A stretch of DNA of 63,405 nt, taken from contig CAKSAJ010000014.1 in assembly GCA_934435195.1 (NCBI GenBank), positions 1-63,405 on the forward strand, given 5' to 3'. The DNA comes from an uncultured Schaedlerella sp. GTDB taxonomy: Bacteria; Bacillota; Clostridia; Lachnospirales; Lachnospiraceae. Positions within the stretch are counted from its first letter, which is position 1. Each line of letters starts with the position of its first letter. This document shows, piece by piece, positions 8,645-17,025 of this stretch. The notes beneath the pieces were generated by a model. It saw only the letters and a list, made by a program, of their open reading frames with translations. It searched no databases and was not told the DNA's origin. The position numbers and the translations under genes are program-made.

Positions 8645-9586
8645 TTATGCTTTATCCAATTCATCTACGATTTTCTGTATAACGTCAATGTCTTCTACCA
8701 AGTCCTCGGCTATAACTTTTACACTTTGCCCTTTGGAAAGTTTCTTTTTAACTTGCTGTTTCAATAATTCTTCTCTGCCAAGCTTAATTCCTTCATTCCT
8801 TCCGATCTCAATGCCCTCATCCCTGCCAATCTTAATTCCACTCTTAATTCCGCGTCTCTCAGCACTATGCATATAAGAATTATAATCCCGAATTGCTTTT
8901 TGGCGAGCTTCATACTCCATTCGCTTTATTTCATCTTCACTCATATTTTTTAGTGCCTCATATGCTTCGCCAATATATTCATCCTTTTCTGCCATCTTTT
9001 TGAAATCCTCCTCGCATTTCCCACCGAAGAAACGCATCCATTTCATGATGTCTGTTTCATTTTGTTGCTCAGGAGGTAATTTTGAAAGTTCGAGTACGTG
9101 CAACTCCATAAGGTCTGAATACTCTTTTCCTGATTCTGTATCACAGAAAGCAATTCTCCGATAGCATTTATCGTCGTCTTTAAACAATGGAAAGCATAAG
9201 ATACTTACCTGAATACATTTTTGAAGTTTATCGTAATCTTCGCCTTCTTTAATCTGATCAGTATACATTTTACTCACATAATAAATGGAACGATTCTCCC
9301 AGAATTCATACGATTCAACCTGCATTTCCAAATCAATTTGAACACCACTTTTCAACTTAACTCGTACGTCTAAGATTCCATATTTGTCCTCAGGATATCT
9401 CTTCCTGAGAATCGTCGGCATCAACGTTGTTGATTCAATCTCATTCGGATTAACATTCAACAATGCTGCTATCAGTCCCTTTCGTACCTTCTCATCCTGC
9501 ATCAACTCTTTAAAACAGAAATCAACGGTGGGTAACATTATAAAATTGTCTGTTTTCGTTTTCTTTGATTTACTTGTTTTTCTCAT
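8645..9586 (-). CDS. Rpn-family PD-(D/E)XK nuclease/putative transposase
   Basis: The 313-residue protein matches the Rpn/PDDEXK_2 family: LPTVDFCFKELM at the N-terminus, then a nuclease core with GILDVRV and DLEMQVE (the D...ExQ form of the PD-(D/E)XK site). A charged C-terminal helix contains repeated GRxEGIxxG units (about residues 250-280), typical of the family. Relatives have been linked to recombination-promoting nuclease activity and spread as multicopy genes. Start ATG at 9586 follows GAGAGGAG. It stands alone between a terminator and the AraC promoter region, with no link to carbohydrate use. Confidence 0.85.
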   Translation of the reverse strand: MRKTSKSKKTKTDNFIMLPTVDFCFKELMQDEKVRKGLIAALLNVNPNEIESTTLMPTILRKRYPEDKYGILDVRVKLKSGVQIDLEMQVESYEFWENRSIYYVSKMYTDQIKEGEDYDKLQKCIQVSILCFPLFKDDDKCYRRIAFCDTESGKEYSDLMELHVLELSKLPPEQQNETDIMKWMRFFGGKCEEDFKKMAEKDEYIGEAYEALKNMSEDEIKRMEYEARQKAIRDYNSYMHSAERRGIKSGIKIGRDEGIEIGRNEGIKLGREELLKQQVKKKLSKGQSVKVIAEDLVEDIDVIQKIVDELDKA

Positions 9587-9901
9587 TGAATTCTCCTCTC
9601 TTTTGTGACAGCACAACTGTAAAAAAGATACAAGAATTCCTGTTAGACATAGTTTATCATATAGATTCCACCTACGAAAGTCCCTGTATACATTTTTAAT
9701 TCACAGTTTTTGCTTTGTTGCTTTCATCGGATTATCTGCTCGAATAATTGAGCTTTTGAACTGCAATACCGATTTGATTTATAGATTTCTTTACAGATGA
9801 ACGAATATCATCTGAGCGGATTTAGAATAGCATATAACCACTCTCATTGCAAGTGGATTTTAACATTCCGATTCTCTCCTTAACTGGATTCGTTTTCTTT
9901 A

Positions 9902-9916
9902 TCCGACCTTTTTTCA
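9902..9916 (+). promoter_or_regulatory. Candidate AraC operator (TCCGACCTTTTTTCA)
   Basis: A copy of the TCCGACATATTTTCA motif lies 10 bp upstream of the -35 box of the AraC gene promoter, which would suit autoregulation. Inference from position and repeated occurrence. Confidence 0.4.
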
Positions 9917-9926
9917 GATTCTTTTC

Positions 9927-9956
9927 TTGCCAGAACCCTCTCCCCTCTGCTACAAT
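9927..9956 (+). promoter_or_regulatory. Sigma-A-like promoter of the AraC gene
   Basis: TTGCCA and TACAAT are separated by 18 bp, 72 bp upstream of the AraC start codon. A plausible vegetative promoter. Confidence 0.5.
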
Positions 9957-10027
9957 ATAAACATCACATCTGGATATTTTTATCCATATCATAACTCATT
10001 ACTTACTATTATCTTGGAGGTATTTTA

Positions 10028-11155
10028 ATGGCTTATTATATGACCTATGGTGAATTTCAATCTCACATGAAAGCATATTATTATCGAACTGGAAATCGTT
10101 TGCAATTTCCGGAAATGACAGAATATTTATACAACAAAGGATTGCTTTATGATTCTATTTCTGCTCCGGATTTAAACGGAGATTACGATAATCTGACTGA
10201 TGCTGAATTTGACAAAATCGTAGATTCGCTGCCTTTAACACTCACATTATACGACGGAGCCCCACTGGCTCCAACTGTTGAAGAAGCAGATCTGATTCCA
10301 AATGCAAGGGATGTTTTTGTTATCCGACATCCTCGTTATACTCGACCAAATCTCCATCGACATACTTATTTTGAGATTAATTTTGTTGCCAGCGGGCAAG
10401 GTAAATTCATCTTTGAACAAGAAGAACATATTATGAAAGAAGGTGAGCTTTGTATTATTGCTCCAAACTCAAAGCATGATTTTCTTATCGAAGATGACTC
10501 AACTGTATTTACCATTTGTATTCGAAAGAGCACATTTGATACGACATTCTTTTCGCTTATGACGAGAAAAGATTTGTTATCCTACTTCTTCCGAACCATT
10601 TTACAGGGGGATAACCACTCGAATTACCTTATGTTCTTTACGAACAATAATTCTGTTATAAAAAAATATATTCGTAATATGATGATTGAAAGCAGCAAGA
10701 AAGATATGTACAGTAATGCCTGCTGTATCAGTTATGTAAATTTGATGTTTTCTGCACTTCTTCGTAGTTACAGTCAGACAATCCAATTCTATAACTACGA
10801 GATGGGGGCTGATTTTTCCCTTGTTTTACAGTATATTCAACATAACTACCAAACCTTGACGCTGTCATCCCTCGCAGATTTGTTCCATTACAGTGAACCT
10901 CATCTGTGTACACTGATCAAGCAGAATACCGGACTTACTTTCACAGAATTAATTAAACGACTCCGTTTATCCGATGCTATTGATTATCTTCTAAATACCA
11001 GCTTAAAAGTCGGAGAAATCGCAGAACGGATTGGCTACAATTCCGCAGACCATTTTTCCAGAGTTTTCCGCTCTGCTTATAAAATGTCACCGCAGGAATA
11101 CCGTAAACAGCATAAAGATGAAGAACCGGCATTTGTACCATTTGCGATAAAATAG
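10028..11155 (+). CDS. AraC-family transcriptional regulator with cupin domain
   Basis: The 375-residue regulator has a unique N-terminal region (1-90), a cupin sensor (about 95-180, HRHTYFEINFVASGQG and GELCIIAPNSKHD), a linker and a double helix-turn-helix C-terminus. The second helix-turn-helix carries the hallmark GEIAERIGYNSADHFSRVFR. Such proteins sense a sugar and activate nearby catabolic genes. It has the same architecture as the protein at 15869-16996. The start follows TTGGAGG. Its stop codon TAG is the first triplet of a REPIN-like palindrome. Confidence 0.9.
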   Translation: MAYYMTYGEFQSHMKAYYYRTGNRLQFPEMTEYLYNKGLLYDSISAPDLNGDYDNLTDAEFDKIVDSLPLTLTLYDGAPLAPTVEEADLIPNARDVFVIRHPRYTRPNLHRHTYFEINFVASGQGKFIFEQEEHIMKEGELCIIAPNSKHDFLIEDDSTVFTICIRKSTFDTTFFSLMTRKDLLSYFFRTILQGDNHSNYLMFFTNNNSVIKKYIRNMMIESSKKDMYSNACCISYVNLMFSALLRSYSQTIQFYNYEMGADFSLVLQYIQHNYQTLTLSSLADLFHYSEPHLCTLIKQNTGLTFTELIKRLRLSDAIDYLLNTSLKVGEIAERIGYNSADHFSRVFRSAYKMSPQEYRKQHKDEEPAFVPFAIK

Positions 11156-11230
11156 GACCATTTAGGGACGGAGTTTAGTGGCTTTTTGCTACGCAAAAAA
11201 GCCACTAAACTCCGTCCCTAAATGGTCCTA
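11153..11230. repeat. REPIN-like palindrome, copy b
   Basis: A 78-bp nearly perfect inverted repeat (outer arms TAGGACCATTTAGGG / CCCTAAATGGTCCTA, core GGACGGAGTTTAGTGGC). It starts on the AraC stop codon and ends 8 bp before the stop of the convergent esterase. It may also act as a bidirectional terminator. Confidence 0.9.
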
Positions 11231-11238
11231 CTGATTCT

Positions 11239-12150
11239 TTACTGTGCAAACGGATTCTTCTCTTTTTCTGTACTTTCTTCCGCAATCTGATGCATCAAAA
11301 ATGTTTTTGCAAGCGGTACCCACTGTGCACAGGCATGTGCCTTATCTTCTCTGAATGGTTCAAACAGATTTCTTCCCAACGAAAATCCATGGTCTCCATA
11401 CTGGAACATATGTAATTCATATGTAACCCCTGTCATATGTAATTTTTCTGCCATCTTTACAGATTGAATTGACGGAACCATACCATCATCCGCTGCTGCC
11501 CCTAAAAATGTTGGCGGCATTTCTTTTGTCACATGGCAGATTGGACTCCATTTTTCCAATACTTCTTTCGATGGTCTGACAGCACCCATCACCGGAACAT
11601 TCATATCATCCGGAAGCATCGGGTTCTGATTACTTGCTGTAAATTCATCTTGAATCACATAATCCAACACACCATACATCAAAAGTGCAGATAATGGTTT
11701 AAAGACTTCTTTTTCTACTCCAAATGTATCTGCCAGCAGTCCTTCATGCCATGTAGATGCATACATTCCACACAGATGTGCTCCTGCCGAGAATCCGATG
11801 ATACTGATTTTATCTACATCGATACTCCACTCTTCTGCATGTTCGCGAATCGTAAGCATTGCCTTTCCCAAATCTAAAATCTGTGCTGGAAACATCGTAT
11901 TCTTCTGAGAAGTTTTTGTAGCAACACTGTATTCCAAAACAAAGGCCTGATAGCCATCCGCTGCAAATGTCATTGCTACCGGATCACCTTCATTCCCATG
12001 TCTTGGACAAGTCTGGTATGCCCCACCCGGACACACGATAATCGCCGGTTTCGGTGTTGGATTTTTAATAAACGGATCCGGCATGGTAAGAAATGTGGTA
12101 AGTTCCACATCGTCCCTTCCTTCCCATAATTTTAATGTTTCGATTTTCAT
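11239..12150 (-). CDS. Alpha/beta-hydrolase, acetyl-xylan-esterase-like
   Basis: The 303-residue enzyme has the oxyanion motif CPGGAY (about 41-46) and the nucleophile elbow GFSAGAHLCG (GxSxG), with late acidic and histidine residues near AADDGMVPS and YGDHGFSLG. It belongs to the bacterial carbohydrate-esterase/acetylhydrolase group that removes acetyl or similar esters from hemicellulose oligosaccharides. No signal peptide. Start follows AAAGGGG. It lies 50 bp downstream of the metallo-hydrolase at 12201 in the same direction, so it probably shares that gene's promoter. Confidence 0.85.
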   Translation of the reverse strand: MKIETLKLWEGRDDVELTTFLTMPDPFIKNPTPKPAIIVCPGGAYQTCPRHGNEGDPVAMTFAADGYQAFVLEYSVATKTSQKNTMFPAQILDLGKAMLTIREHAEEWSIDVDKISIIGFSAGAHLCGMYASTWHEGLLADTFGVEKEVFKPLSALLMYGVLDYVIQDEFTASNQNPMLPDDMNVPVMGAVRPSKEVLEKWSPICHVTKEMPPTFLGAAADDGMVPSIQSVKMAEKLHMTGVTYELHMFQYGDHGFSLGRNLFEPFREDKAHACAQWVPLAKTFLMHQIAEESTEKEKNPFAQ

Positions 12151-12200
12151 AGCTGTAATCCCCTTTCGCTTTTTGATTTTTAATCAATACTAAAAACTGT

Positions 12201-13055
12201 TTATTTATCTTTCGTAATCACCATTGCCGCAAACCCCGGTTCAAACATATTGTCCAATGTTTTCCCATCCAGTGCACAGACACGTACCTCTTCTTCTCCA
12301 TTATAAAAGGACTCAAATTTCTGCCCGCTTTCAAAATCAGCTTCTTCTGCTGCCCGTATATATAACTTCAAATCGTCTTTTGTCATAACATTTTCATTAT
12401 GACCTCCAATGTAAGAATCGGCAGGTAATTCCAGAAGACACTTTAACGTATTGATATATACGTCTCTGCTTGTTGTCTCCGGCGCAAATAACCACACAAA
12501 AAATCCAGTAGTATCACCAATAAATACAATTTTTTTCTCTTTATACCAAACTGAAATACCGCCTTGTGTATGTCCTGGAGTTTCAACAATTTCCATTGTC
12601 GCTCCACCCAAATCAAATCGTTGACCGTCAGCTACTCCAACCAAATTTCCTGCTCCTTGGTTTATGTATGTTTCTCTGTCAAAATCCACAGGTAGCGCAT
12701 TATATTCCTCATGCGTTTCGTAATTGACACTATGCATTGCATGTTCTATCGACTGCTCTCGCATCTCTTTTCCGGTATGTTCTCTGCATAGTTCCATATC
12801 CTTTTTATGGATATATACCTTTTCTTCAAACTGTGCATTTCCAGACACATGATCTACATGTCCATGCGTATTTACTATGTATAACGGCTTATCTGTAATC
12901 GACCTTACCGCCTGCTTCAGATTCCCATACGCATATCCTGTATCAATCAACATTGCCTTTTCTTTGCCCACTATAACATAACAAAATACTGCTTCTGGAC
13001 TGCCAATCCGATAGTATCCATTCATTTCTTCTATTTTGTAATATGAATCATTCAA
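12201..13055 (-). CDS. Metallo-beta-lactamase-fold hydrolase
   Basis: The 284-residue protein has LIDTGYAYGNL, the metal motif NTHGHVDH (about 60-67), a further ligand region ETPGHTQGG and IFIGDTTGF-like strand (VFIGDTTGF), and a late GGHNE. This is the dizinc hydrolase fold; the substrate is unknown. It is paralogous to the protein at 5622-6461. Start follows GAGGAGGAAG. It is the first gene of a two-gene unit with the esterase, and a TCCGAC-type motif lies 94 bp upstream, suggesting AraC control together with the glycosidases. Confidence 0.8.
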   Translation of the reverse strand: MNDSYYKIEEMNGYYRIGSPEAVFCYVIVGKEKAMLIDTGYAYGNLKQAVRSITDKPLYIVNTHGHVDHVSGNAQFEEKVYIHKKDMELCREHTGKEMREQSIEHAMHSVNYETHEEYNALPVDFDRETYINQGAGNLVGVADGQRFDLGGATMEIVETPGHTQGGISVWYKEKKIVFIGDTTGFFVWLFAPETTSRDVYINTLKCLLELPADSYIGGHNENVMTKDDLKLYIRAAEEADFESGQKFESFYNGEEEVRVCALDGKTLDNMFEPGFAAMVITKDK

Positions 13056-13148
13056 GTCTGACTTCCTCCTCTGATATCTTTCAAGTATCCTTATGTTATC
13101 ATTTTAATCAAATTGTCCCTTTTTTTCTATGTAGTATCTTTCTCTCTA

Positions 13149-13163
13149 TCCGACACTTTTTCA
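13149..13163 (+). promoter_or_regulatory. Candidate AraC operator (TCCGACACTTTTTCA)
   Basis: A motif copy 94 bp upstream of the metallo-hydrolase start, in the same relative orientation as the copies before the GPH and GH43 genes. Confidence 0.45.
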
Positions 13164-13168
13164 CCTAT

Positions 13169-13203
13169 AAAAAATCCCCAGTAGCAGCCAACTACTGAGG
13201 GTT
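13169..13203 (-). terminator. Terminator after the ATPase-nuclease gene
   Basis: On the minus strand CTCAGTAG-type arms (AACCCTCAGTAG / CTACTGGGGATT) form a hairpin followed by TTTTTT, 16 bases after the stop codon at 13219. A near copy of this hairpin occurs at 16984-17016. Confidence 0.8.
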
Positions 13204-13218
13204 CCTCTCATTTTATGA

Positions 13219-14790
13219 TTATTTCTTATACTCTTCAATCATACATTCATGCACTTTTGTTTTTTTATTATAATTCACTCCCACAAGAAGTATATTCCCC
13301 TTATACTCCTCCAGACTTTGACAGTACTCTTTTTTCTTAATCTGGTTAATTGCTCCTTCTACCATTTTATCCCATTTCAATTCTACTACCAGTGCCGGCT
13401 TTTCTTGAAATTTTTTACGGGGAATAAAGACAAGGTCTGCAAATCCTTTACCGCCAGCCAGTTCTCTATGCACTGTATAGAAATTTCTTGCCGCATAAAG
13501 TGCCAACGAAATCGTATAACTCAATGCATTCTCATCATTATACTGAATATGTGAGGTCTCAAAATGTGCCTGTCGAATTCCCTCAGCAACCTGTTTTGTT
13601 CTTCCCTGCCAGATTGCCTGCAAGATATCCGCCGACTCTTTCAACGCTTTCGAAACTTCTCCCCAGTCCGATGCTGATACACTATTCACATACTCATTTC
13701 GAACTTCATTATTGGGAATCTTAACTGTTTTGTTATCCGAATCATATGCAAGATATCCCAAATGAATTAAAAGCGTCAGCACATCATCTTCTGTTCGAAA
13801 TGTTGTCATATCATTCGTAAAACTTCCGGTATTTACCGGAACACTCTCACCTGCTATCATGCTGAGTACATCATCTTTTAAGCCCTCAAAATTCATATCA
13901 ATATAAGCTTGCAGTGCCTCAAAAGTTTCTGTCTGATTCCAATAATTTTCTATCTTGCCAAATAGCATACTATTTACAACCGAGCGTGGACTATAAATAG
14001 ACGGTTCTGAAGGAAATGAATATCCATCATACCATGTTTTAACCTCTTCTATATCCATCTTGTATTGAATGCACAATGTTTTAACCTCTTCCTCTGTAAA
14101 TCCCACATAAGAGGCTAAAGGTCCCGGATTGAGCATAGAGAATTCATCAAACATATTCAGTGCAGAATGTGTTCCATATTTTTTTATCGGCAAGATTCCA
14201 GTCAGATATGCTAAATGAATACATGCTTTATCCTTTAATAAATCTCTCAGAAAATCAAGATATTTTTCCTGCGCTTCTTTATCCTGACGGAATTCTCTAA
14301 ATATACAGTCCCACTCATCTATAATGACAATAAATGGACATTTCTTTTCTTCATAAACATCCTGTATAGATTCAATCAAATCTGTGTCATCAAAATAATC
14401 TACTTCCGGATATTCCTTCTTTATATCACGAAAAACTAATTTCTTCACTCTATCAATGAGTTCATCGATGTTGTTACTTCTACTTAAAAACTCCTGCATG
14501 TTCAGAGAGATTGTATTATACTTGTTTCTATATTTTTCGAAATCCGTACTTTTTGAAATTTCAAATTCATTAAATAATTCTCTGGAATCACAGCCCCTGC
14601 TATAATAGGCAGTCAACATATTTGCAGCCATTGATTTTCCAAATCTGCGAGGGCGACTAATGCAGACATATCCTTGTAATGTATTTATCACTCGATTGGT
14701 ATATTCAATCAATCCGGTTTTATCTATATATATCTCAGAGTTTACACTTTTCTGAAAATTTTCATTTCCCTGATTCAGATATCTCCCCAT
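13219..14790 (-). CDS. AAA-ATPase-like protein with C-terminal PD-(D/E)XK nuclease domain
   Basis: The protein has 523 residues when begun at ATG 14790, 7 bases after AGGAGG. The N-terminal ATPase domain opens with the family's YIDKTGLI, has an atypical Walker A (SRPRRFGKS) and a Walker B VIIDEWD, followed by LTGILPIKKYGTHSALN and the conserved WYDGYSF. The C-terminal nuclease-like domain carries FADLVFIPRK...VVELKW, giving the D...ExK pattern. The family (AAA-ATPase_like plus PDDEXK_9, formerly DUF1703) is often present in many copies in gut anaerobes; its function is not established. Two related genes lie at 23908 and 29148. It has its own terminator and no metabolic neighbours. Confidence 0.85.
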   Translation of the reverse strand: MGRYLNQGNENFQKSVNSEIYIDKTGLIEYTNRVINTLQGYVCISRPRRFGKSMAANMLTAYYSRGCDSRELFNEFEISKSTDFEKYRNKYNTISLNMQEFLSRSNNIDELIDRVKKLVFRDIKKEYPEVDYFDDTDLIESIQDVYEEKKCPFIVIIDEWDCIFREFRQDKEAQEKYLDFLRDLLKDKACIHLAYLTGILPIKKYGTHSALNMFDEFSMLNPGPLASYVGFTEEEVKTLCIQYKMDIEEVKTWYDGYSFPSEPSIYSPRSVVNSMLFGKIENYWNQTETFEALQAYIDMNFEGLKDDVLSMIAGESVPVNTGSFTNDMTTFRTEDDVLTLLIHLGYLAYDSDNKTVKIPNNEVRNEYVNSVSASDWGEVSKALKESADILQAIWQGRTKQVAEGIRQAHFETSHIQYNDENALSYTISLALYAARNFYTVHRELAGGKGFADLVFIPRKKFQEKPALVVELKWDKMVEGAINQIKKKEYCQSLEEYKGNILLVGVNYNKKTKVHECMIEEYKK

Positions 14791-15025
14791 CTTATCGCCT
14801 CCTGCCTGCAAATATAACTCTACTGTTCCTTCATTCATTTCCATTATTATTTAACATTATACGGCAGATGCCAAAACTCGGCAACTGATTTTCATTTTGA
14901 CAGAATCACACTATAACCTGGCAGAAATAGAATATATTTTTCTTACTTTTTGCAGTATACTGATATTATAAAAATCGTTCTCAATCCGATTTTAAGACTA
15001 CAGAAATCAAACCGAGGTGACAAAT

Positions 15026-15802
15026 ATGAATCCTATAAAAATTATCTTTTTTGACATCGATGGAACTTTAATTGATATGAATACAAAACAGATTTCCACA
15101 AAAATGCTGGAAACTCTAAAGAGCCTCAAGGAAAACAACATTAAAATCTGTATTGCAACCGGAAGAACTCCGCTCGCACTTCCGCATTTTGAAGGAATCG
15201 AATTCGATGCATACCTTACTTTTAATGGTTCCTACTGCTTTGATAAAAGCCATACCATTTTCAGTAATCCAATTCATACAATAGATGTACATACATTTAT
15301 CCAAAATGCCACTGATATCCACCGTCCTTTGGCTCTTGCGACAAAAGACAATCTGATTGCGAATGGAAAAGATGATGATTTAGTTGAATACTTTTCTTTT
15401 GCTAAATTAGAAGTAAATGTATCAGATGAATTTGACAAAATAGCCAATGACGAAATCTATCAGATTATGTTAGGATGTCGCGAAAATGACTATCCTGCTT
15501 TGATGCAAAATATTCAACATTCTAAAATCACTGCCTGGTGGGACCGCGCTATCGACATCATCCCTGCCGATGGCGGAAAGGGTACCGGAATTGAAAAAAT
15601 GTTGGAATATTATCATTTGGATAAATCCGAGGCCATGGCTTTCGGTGATGGCAACAATGACATCGAAATGCTTCAAACCGTTGGACATGGTATCGCTATG
15701 GCAAACGCTTCCGAAGAGTTGAAAGCAGTTGCCGATGATATCTGCGGTCATGTAGCGGAAGATGGGATTTATCATTATTGTAAGAAATTACAACTTATCT
15801 AG
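15026..15802 (+). CDS. HAD-superfamily (Cof-type) sugar phosphatase
   Basis: The 258-residue protein has the HAD motif FFDIDGTLID (DxDGT nucleophile) near the N-terminus, IATGRTP as motif II, and a late GDGNNDIEML (motif IV) with a type IIB cap. Members dephosphorylate sugar phosphates and flavin-related phosphates in the cytosol. ATG 15026 lies 8 bases after GAGG; an in-frame GTG at 15017 overlaps that ribosome site and is unlikely. It precedes the second AraC gene by 66 bp in the same direction, so the two may be co-transcribed. Confidence 0.85.
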   Translation: MNPIKIIFFDIDGTLIDMNTKQISTKMLETLKSLKENNIKICIATGRTPLALPHFEGIEFDAYLTFNGSYCFDKSHTIFSNPIHTIDVHTFIQNATDIHRPLALATKDNLIANGKDDDLVEYFSFAKLEVNVSDEFDKIANDEIYQIMLGCRENDYPALMQNIQHSKITAWWDRAIDIIPADGGKGTGIEKMLEYYHLDKSEAMAFGDGNNDIEMLQTVGHGIAMANASEELKAVADDICGHVAEDGIYHYCKKLQLI

Positions 15803-15868
15803 ACATGTTATAATTACGATATACCTTGTCAGTTCCAACATTTTTATATCATTCAAGGAGTAAACATT

Positions 15869-16996
15869 ATGCTATACACTACCATTCAAGATATTGCACA
15901 AATACTTGAACAACATCATCAAGAACACCTCTCAGACTTAAACTTTGTTCAGGCCTTAGAATTCTTAAAAGAGAATAAATTGCTCACGGAAGAAAAATCT
16001 CAAAATACCTGGAATAAACTTCCGGAAAAATGGGATGATTCTGTCTTTGAATCTTATATCAACCATATTCCGGTCGAAGTGGATTATATTCTCAGCAACC
16101 AGAAACCTTCCGAAATTACAGAAAAAATTCTCATTCCTTATGGCCGGGATGTTTTTGCTTTTATCCACCTTCCTTATCAGAATGATATTGTACATGAGCA
16201 CAATTATTTTGAAATAAACTACGTATATCGCGGCTCTTTGACACAAATCATTTCAAGTGAAACCCGAGAAATGAATGAGGGTGATTTTTGCATCATTTCT
16301 CCATTCACACAACATTCGGTCCTCGCAGCAAAAAACAGCCTGGTTATCAGTATTCAGTTAAGAAAAACTACTTTTGATGCTATTTTCGGGTCATTTCTTG
16401 CAAAAAATGACTTGCTTGCTATCTTTTTCAAGAACACTTTATACGAAACAAACCAGTCGAACTATCTTTATTTTCATACAGATAATAATGACAATATCAA
16501 AATGTTAATGCAAAATATTGTCCGCGAAGCAACTACCGACGACAACTACAGCAGTACCTGTTGCAATGGATATGTTCAGATTCTGTTTAGCACGCTTTTA
16601 AGGAAATATGGTAAATCGGCATTATACTATGGATTCAATGGTCAAGATTCCATTGATACTGATTTTGCTTTCATTCTGGAATACATTGCACAGCATTATC
16701 GAACTGTTACTTTGGATGAACTTTCTGAATTCTTCCATTACAGCAAACCTTATCTTAGCAGTCTGTTTAAGAAAAATATGAATCAGACTTTTGTAAATGT
16801 TCTACGCAATATTAAAATGAGACATGCACTTGATTTTCTGGCAAATACAGAAAAAACAATTGAAGAAATCGGAATAGAAGTCGGCTATAATTCACCCGAC
16901 CATTTCAGCCGTTCGTTTAAGCAATACAATCATTGCAGTCCTTCCGAGTTTCGTAAGAAAATTCGCGAGCAGCAACAAAAAACGAACCCCCAGTAG
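15869..16996 (+). CDS. AraC-family transcriptional regulator with cupin domain (second copy)
   Basis: The 375-residue regulator is built like the one at 10028: RDVFAFIH and HEHNYFEINYVYRGS in the cupin sensor, then C-terminal HTH domains ending with EEIGIEVGYNSPDHFSRSFKQ. The two have equal length and matching segments throughout, so they are paralogues. It stands next to the convergent GH43 gene, a likely target. Start follows CAAGGAG. Its stop codon lies inside the left arm of the terminator hairpin at 16984. Confidence 0.9.
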   Translation: MLYTTIQDIAQILEQHHQEHLSDLNFVQALEFLKENKLLTEEKSQNTWNKLPEKWDDSVFESYINHIPVEVDYILSNQKPSEITEKILIPYGRDVFAFIHLPYQNDIVHEHNYFEINYVYRGSLTQIISSETREMNEGDFCIISPFTQHSVLAAKNSLVISIQLRKTTFDAIFGSFLAKNDLLAIFFKNTLYETNQSNYLYFHTDNNDNIKMLMQNIVREATTDDNYSSTCCNGYVQILFSTLLRKYGKSALYYGFNGQDSIDTDFAFILEYIAQHYRTVTLDELSEFFHYSKPYLSSLFKKNMNQTFVNVLRNIKMRHALDFLANTEKTIEEIGIEVGYNSPDHFSRSFKQYNHCSPSEFRKKIREQQQKTNPQ

Positions 16997-17016
16997 ACGC
17001 CAACTACTGAGGGTTC
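16984..17016. terminator. Bidirectional terminator between AraC and GH43
   Basis: GAACCCCCAGTAG pairs with CTACTGAGGGTTC (one mismatch). The AraC stop codon TAG is inside the left arm. On the minus strand a T-run (GTTTTTTG) follows, serving GH43. It is nearly the same hairpin as at 13169-13203. Confidence 0.75.
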
Positions 17017-17025
17017 TTCTCTTTC

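Larger units (their letters stand above)
9587..10027. other. Intergenic region before the first AraC gene, 441 bp
   Basis: The last 130 bp hold a TCCGAC-type motif and a sigma-A-like promoter. In the rest, up to about 9,900, I see no gene, repeat or convincing structure. Confidence 0.5.
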
